A stretch of 5,504 nt of DNA from positions 1 to 5,504 of the forward strand of contig CAYGWJ010000395.1 in NCBI GenBank assembly GCA_964353405.1, in the 5' to 3' direction. Numbering within the stretch: the stretch's first letter is position 1; every line of letters starts with the position of its first letter. The notes under the pieces were generated by a model. That model was not told where the DNA came from. It made no database searches and was given only the letters and a program-made list of their open reading frames with translations. The stretch is from JBGLNJ01 sp964353405. GTDB taxonomy: Bacteria; Chloroflexota; Anaerolineae; Fen-1058. A program made the position numbers and the translations under genes. Positions 4,782 through 5,504 of the stretch are shown piece after piece.

Positions 4782-5504
4782 TTGGCAGATATTTGGGCAC
4801 GCTACATTGAGCCGTCGGGCCAACCAGGCTCCGACTATTGGAATTATTTTGCCGAACGACTGGCCGACCTGGCCACCATCCCCGAAGGCGCTGCCGTATT
4901 GGATATTGGAACCTACGACGGCAATGTCCTCTTCAAGGCGATGAAAAAGGCGGGGACACACGGCTTTGGTGTTGGGATAGATATTTACGGTGGCGGGCTA
5001 CAAGATGGCCTCACCGAGGTGAGGAATTATGAGCCGGGAAACGTGGTATTTGCCCAGATGGACGCTGCCTCTCTGGGCTTTCTACCCGAGACATTCCATT
5101 CTGTGTTGGCCAACTTTATCGGATGGGATCACTGCTTTGACTTTGGTCGCATGGAATTCACCGCCCCCGATCGCAGGATGGCCGAAATCATGCGCGTGCT
5201 GAAGCCGGGCGGCCAGGTTGGCATCGGCTTCTGGATCAGACAGTGTGATATCGATTGGATTGCTGAAGCATTTAAGAGACACCTGCCTGGGTATGTAAAA
5301 GCGACTGGGAAAAGCATCTCCGCTTACGAAAAGGAGAATCCCGAGGGATACGAGATCGTCCTTCGGAGTAGCGGTTTCCACAATATCAGGGTTCACGTGG
5401 AGACGACGACATTCGTTTCGCCTGACGCAGCAACATGGTGGCGACAGATGAAACACGCCGCCCGCGAATATTTTGAGCAGGTACCTGATCCGGCCCAACT
5501 GGAG
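4782..5504 (+). CDS. Class I SAM-dependent methyltransferase (3' end outside window)
   Basis: The frame is open from TTG 4782 to the last base, giving 241 residues of an incomplete protein. It shows a class I Rossmann-type methyltransferase of the Methyltransf_11/UbiE-like group: motif I V-L-D-I-G-T-Y-D-G-N (39-48), an acidic residue after strand 2 in G-V-G-I-D-I-Y (63-69, Asp67, expected to contact the SAM ribose), F-A-Q-M-D-A-A-S-L (90-98), L-P-E-T-F-H-S-V-L-A-N-F (101-112) and E-I-M-R-V-L-K-P-G-G (135-144). Motif I has Thr-Tyr-Asp where G-x-G-x-G is usual, a tolerated but less common form. The C-terminal part (from about 170) includes S-S-G-F-H-N-I-R-V, then W-W-R-Q-M-K-H-A-A-R-E-Y, as in small-molecule methyltransferases. 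The substrate is unknown. It has no overlap with fur and its own ribosome site, so it is probably a separate unit from the left operon. A reverse-strand frame over the same bases is only its shadow. Confidence 0.82.
   Translation, partial: MADIWARYIEPSGQPGSDYWNYFAERLADLATIPEGAAVLDIGTYDGNVLFKAMKKAGTHGFGVGIDIYGGGLQDGLTEVRNYEPGNVVFAQMDAASLGFLPETFHSVLANFIGWDHCFDFGRMEFTAPDRRMAEIMRVLKPGGQVGIGFWIRQCDIDWIAEAFKRHLPGYVKATGKSISAYEKENPEGYEIVLRSSGFHNIRVHVETTTFVSPDAATWWRQMKHAAREYFEQVPDPAQLE

Noticed and set aside
5082..5498. 138-codon reverse-strand frame
   Set aside because: It lies fully opposite the methyltransferase, whose forward frame shows recognisable SAM-binding motifs.

Overview
This window looks like a chromosomal segment of a moderately GC-rich bacterium. 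The proteins read most like those of uncultured Chloroflexota, for example the radical SAM C-terminus, the CbiM form that begins M-S-H-I-H-I-P-D-G, and the use of GTG/TTG starts. That assignment is inferred from protein flavour only; no rRNA or marker gene is present. Every credible gene is on the + strand.

Left part (1-3857) is one compact, probably co-transcribed row. It holds the C-terminal end of a radical SAM protein with a winged-helix tail (1-585), a CbiM/NikM-like cobalt/nickel ECF-transporter membrane component (563-1348), a YibE/F-family polytopic membrane protein (1312-2529), a broken isoprenylcysteine-methyltransferase-like gene (2529-2854), and a membrane-anchored or exported metallo-beta-lactamase-fold hydrolase of the COG1237 type (2880-3857). 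The first three junctions overlap by 23, 37 and 1 bases, which points to translational coupling.

Middle part (3858-4402) is a 95-base regulatory gap followed by a Fur-family regulator. The gap carries a promoter candidate, a near-perfect 7-1-7 Fur box, a second 6+6 palindrome and nested GC-rich inverted repeats. The box sits just upstream of the regulator's own start, so autoregulation is likely.

Right part (4403-5504) differs. It starts with a stretch without a convincing gene, then an AT-richer 63-codon open frame that looks like the tail end of an unrecognised protein. A 22-codon frame overlaps its stop by ATGA. The last gene is a class I SAM-dependent methyltransferase that begins at TTG 4782 behind a strong AAGGAG and runs off the window end. 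This part looks like a decayed or recombined boundary next to an accessory methyltransferase.

Taken together, a metal-uptake component, an orphan membrane protein, a metallohydrolase and a metal-responsive repressor sit side by side, so a transition-metal homeostasis locus is a reasonable but unproven reading. No CRISPR array, tRNA, rRNA or intact mobile element was seen. I found no complete new defence or other novel system; the most unusual points are the CbiM N-terminus and His-rich loop, its pairing with YibE/F, and the layered regulatory gap before fur.
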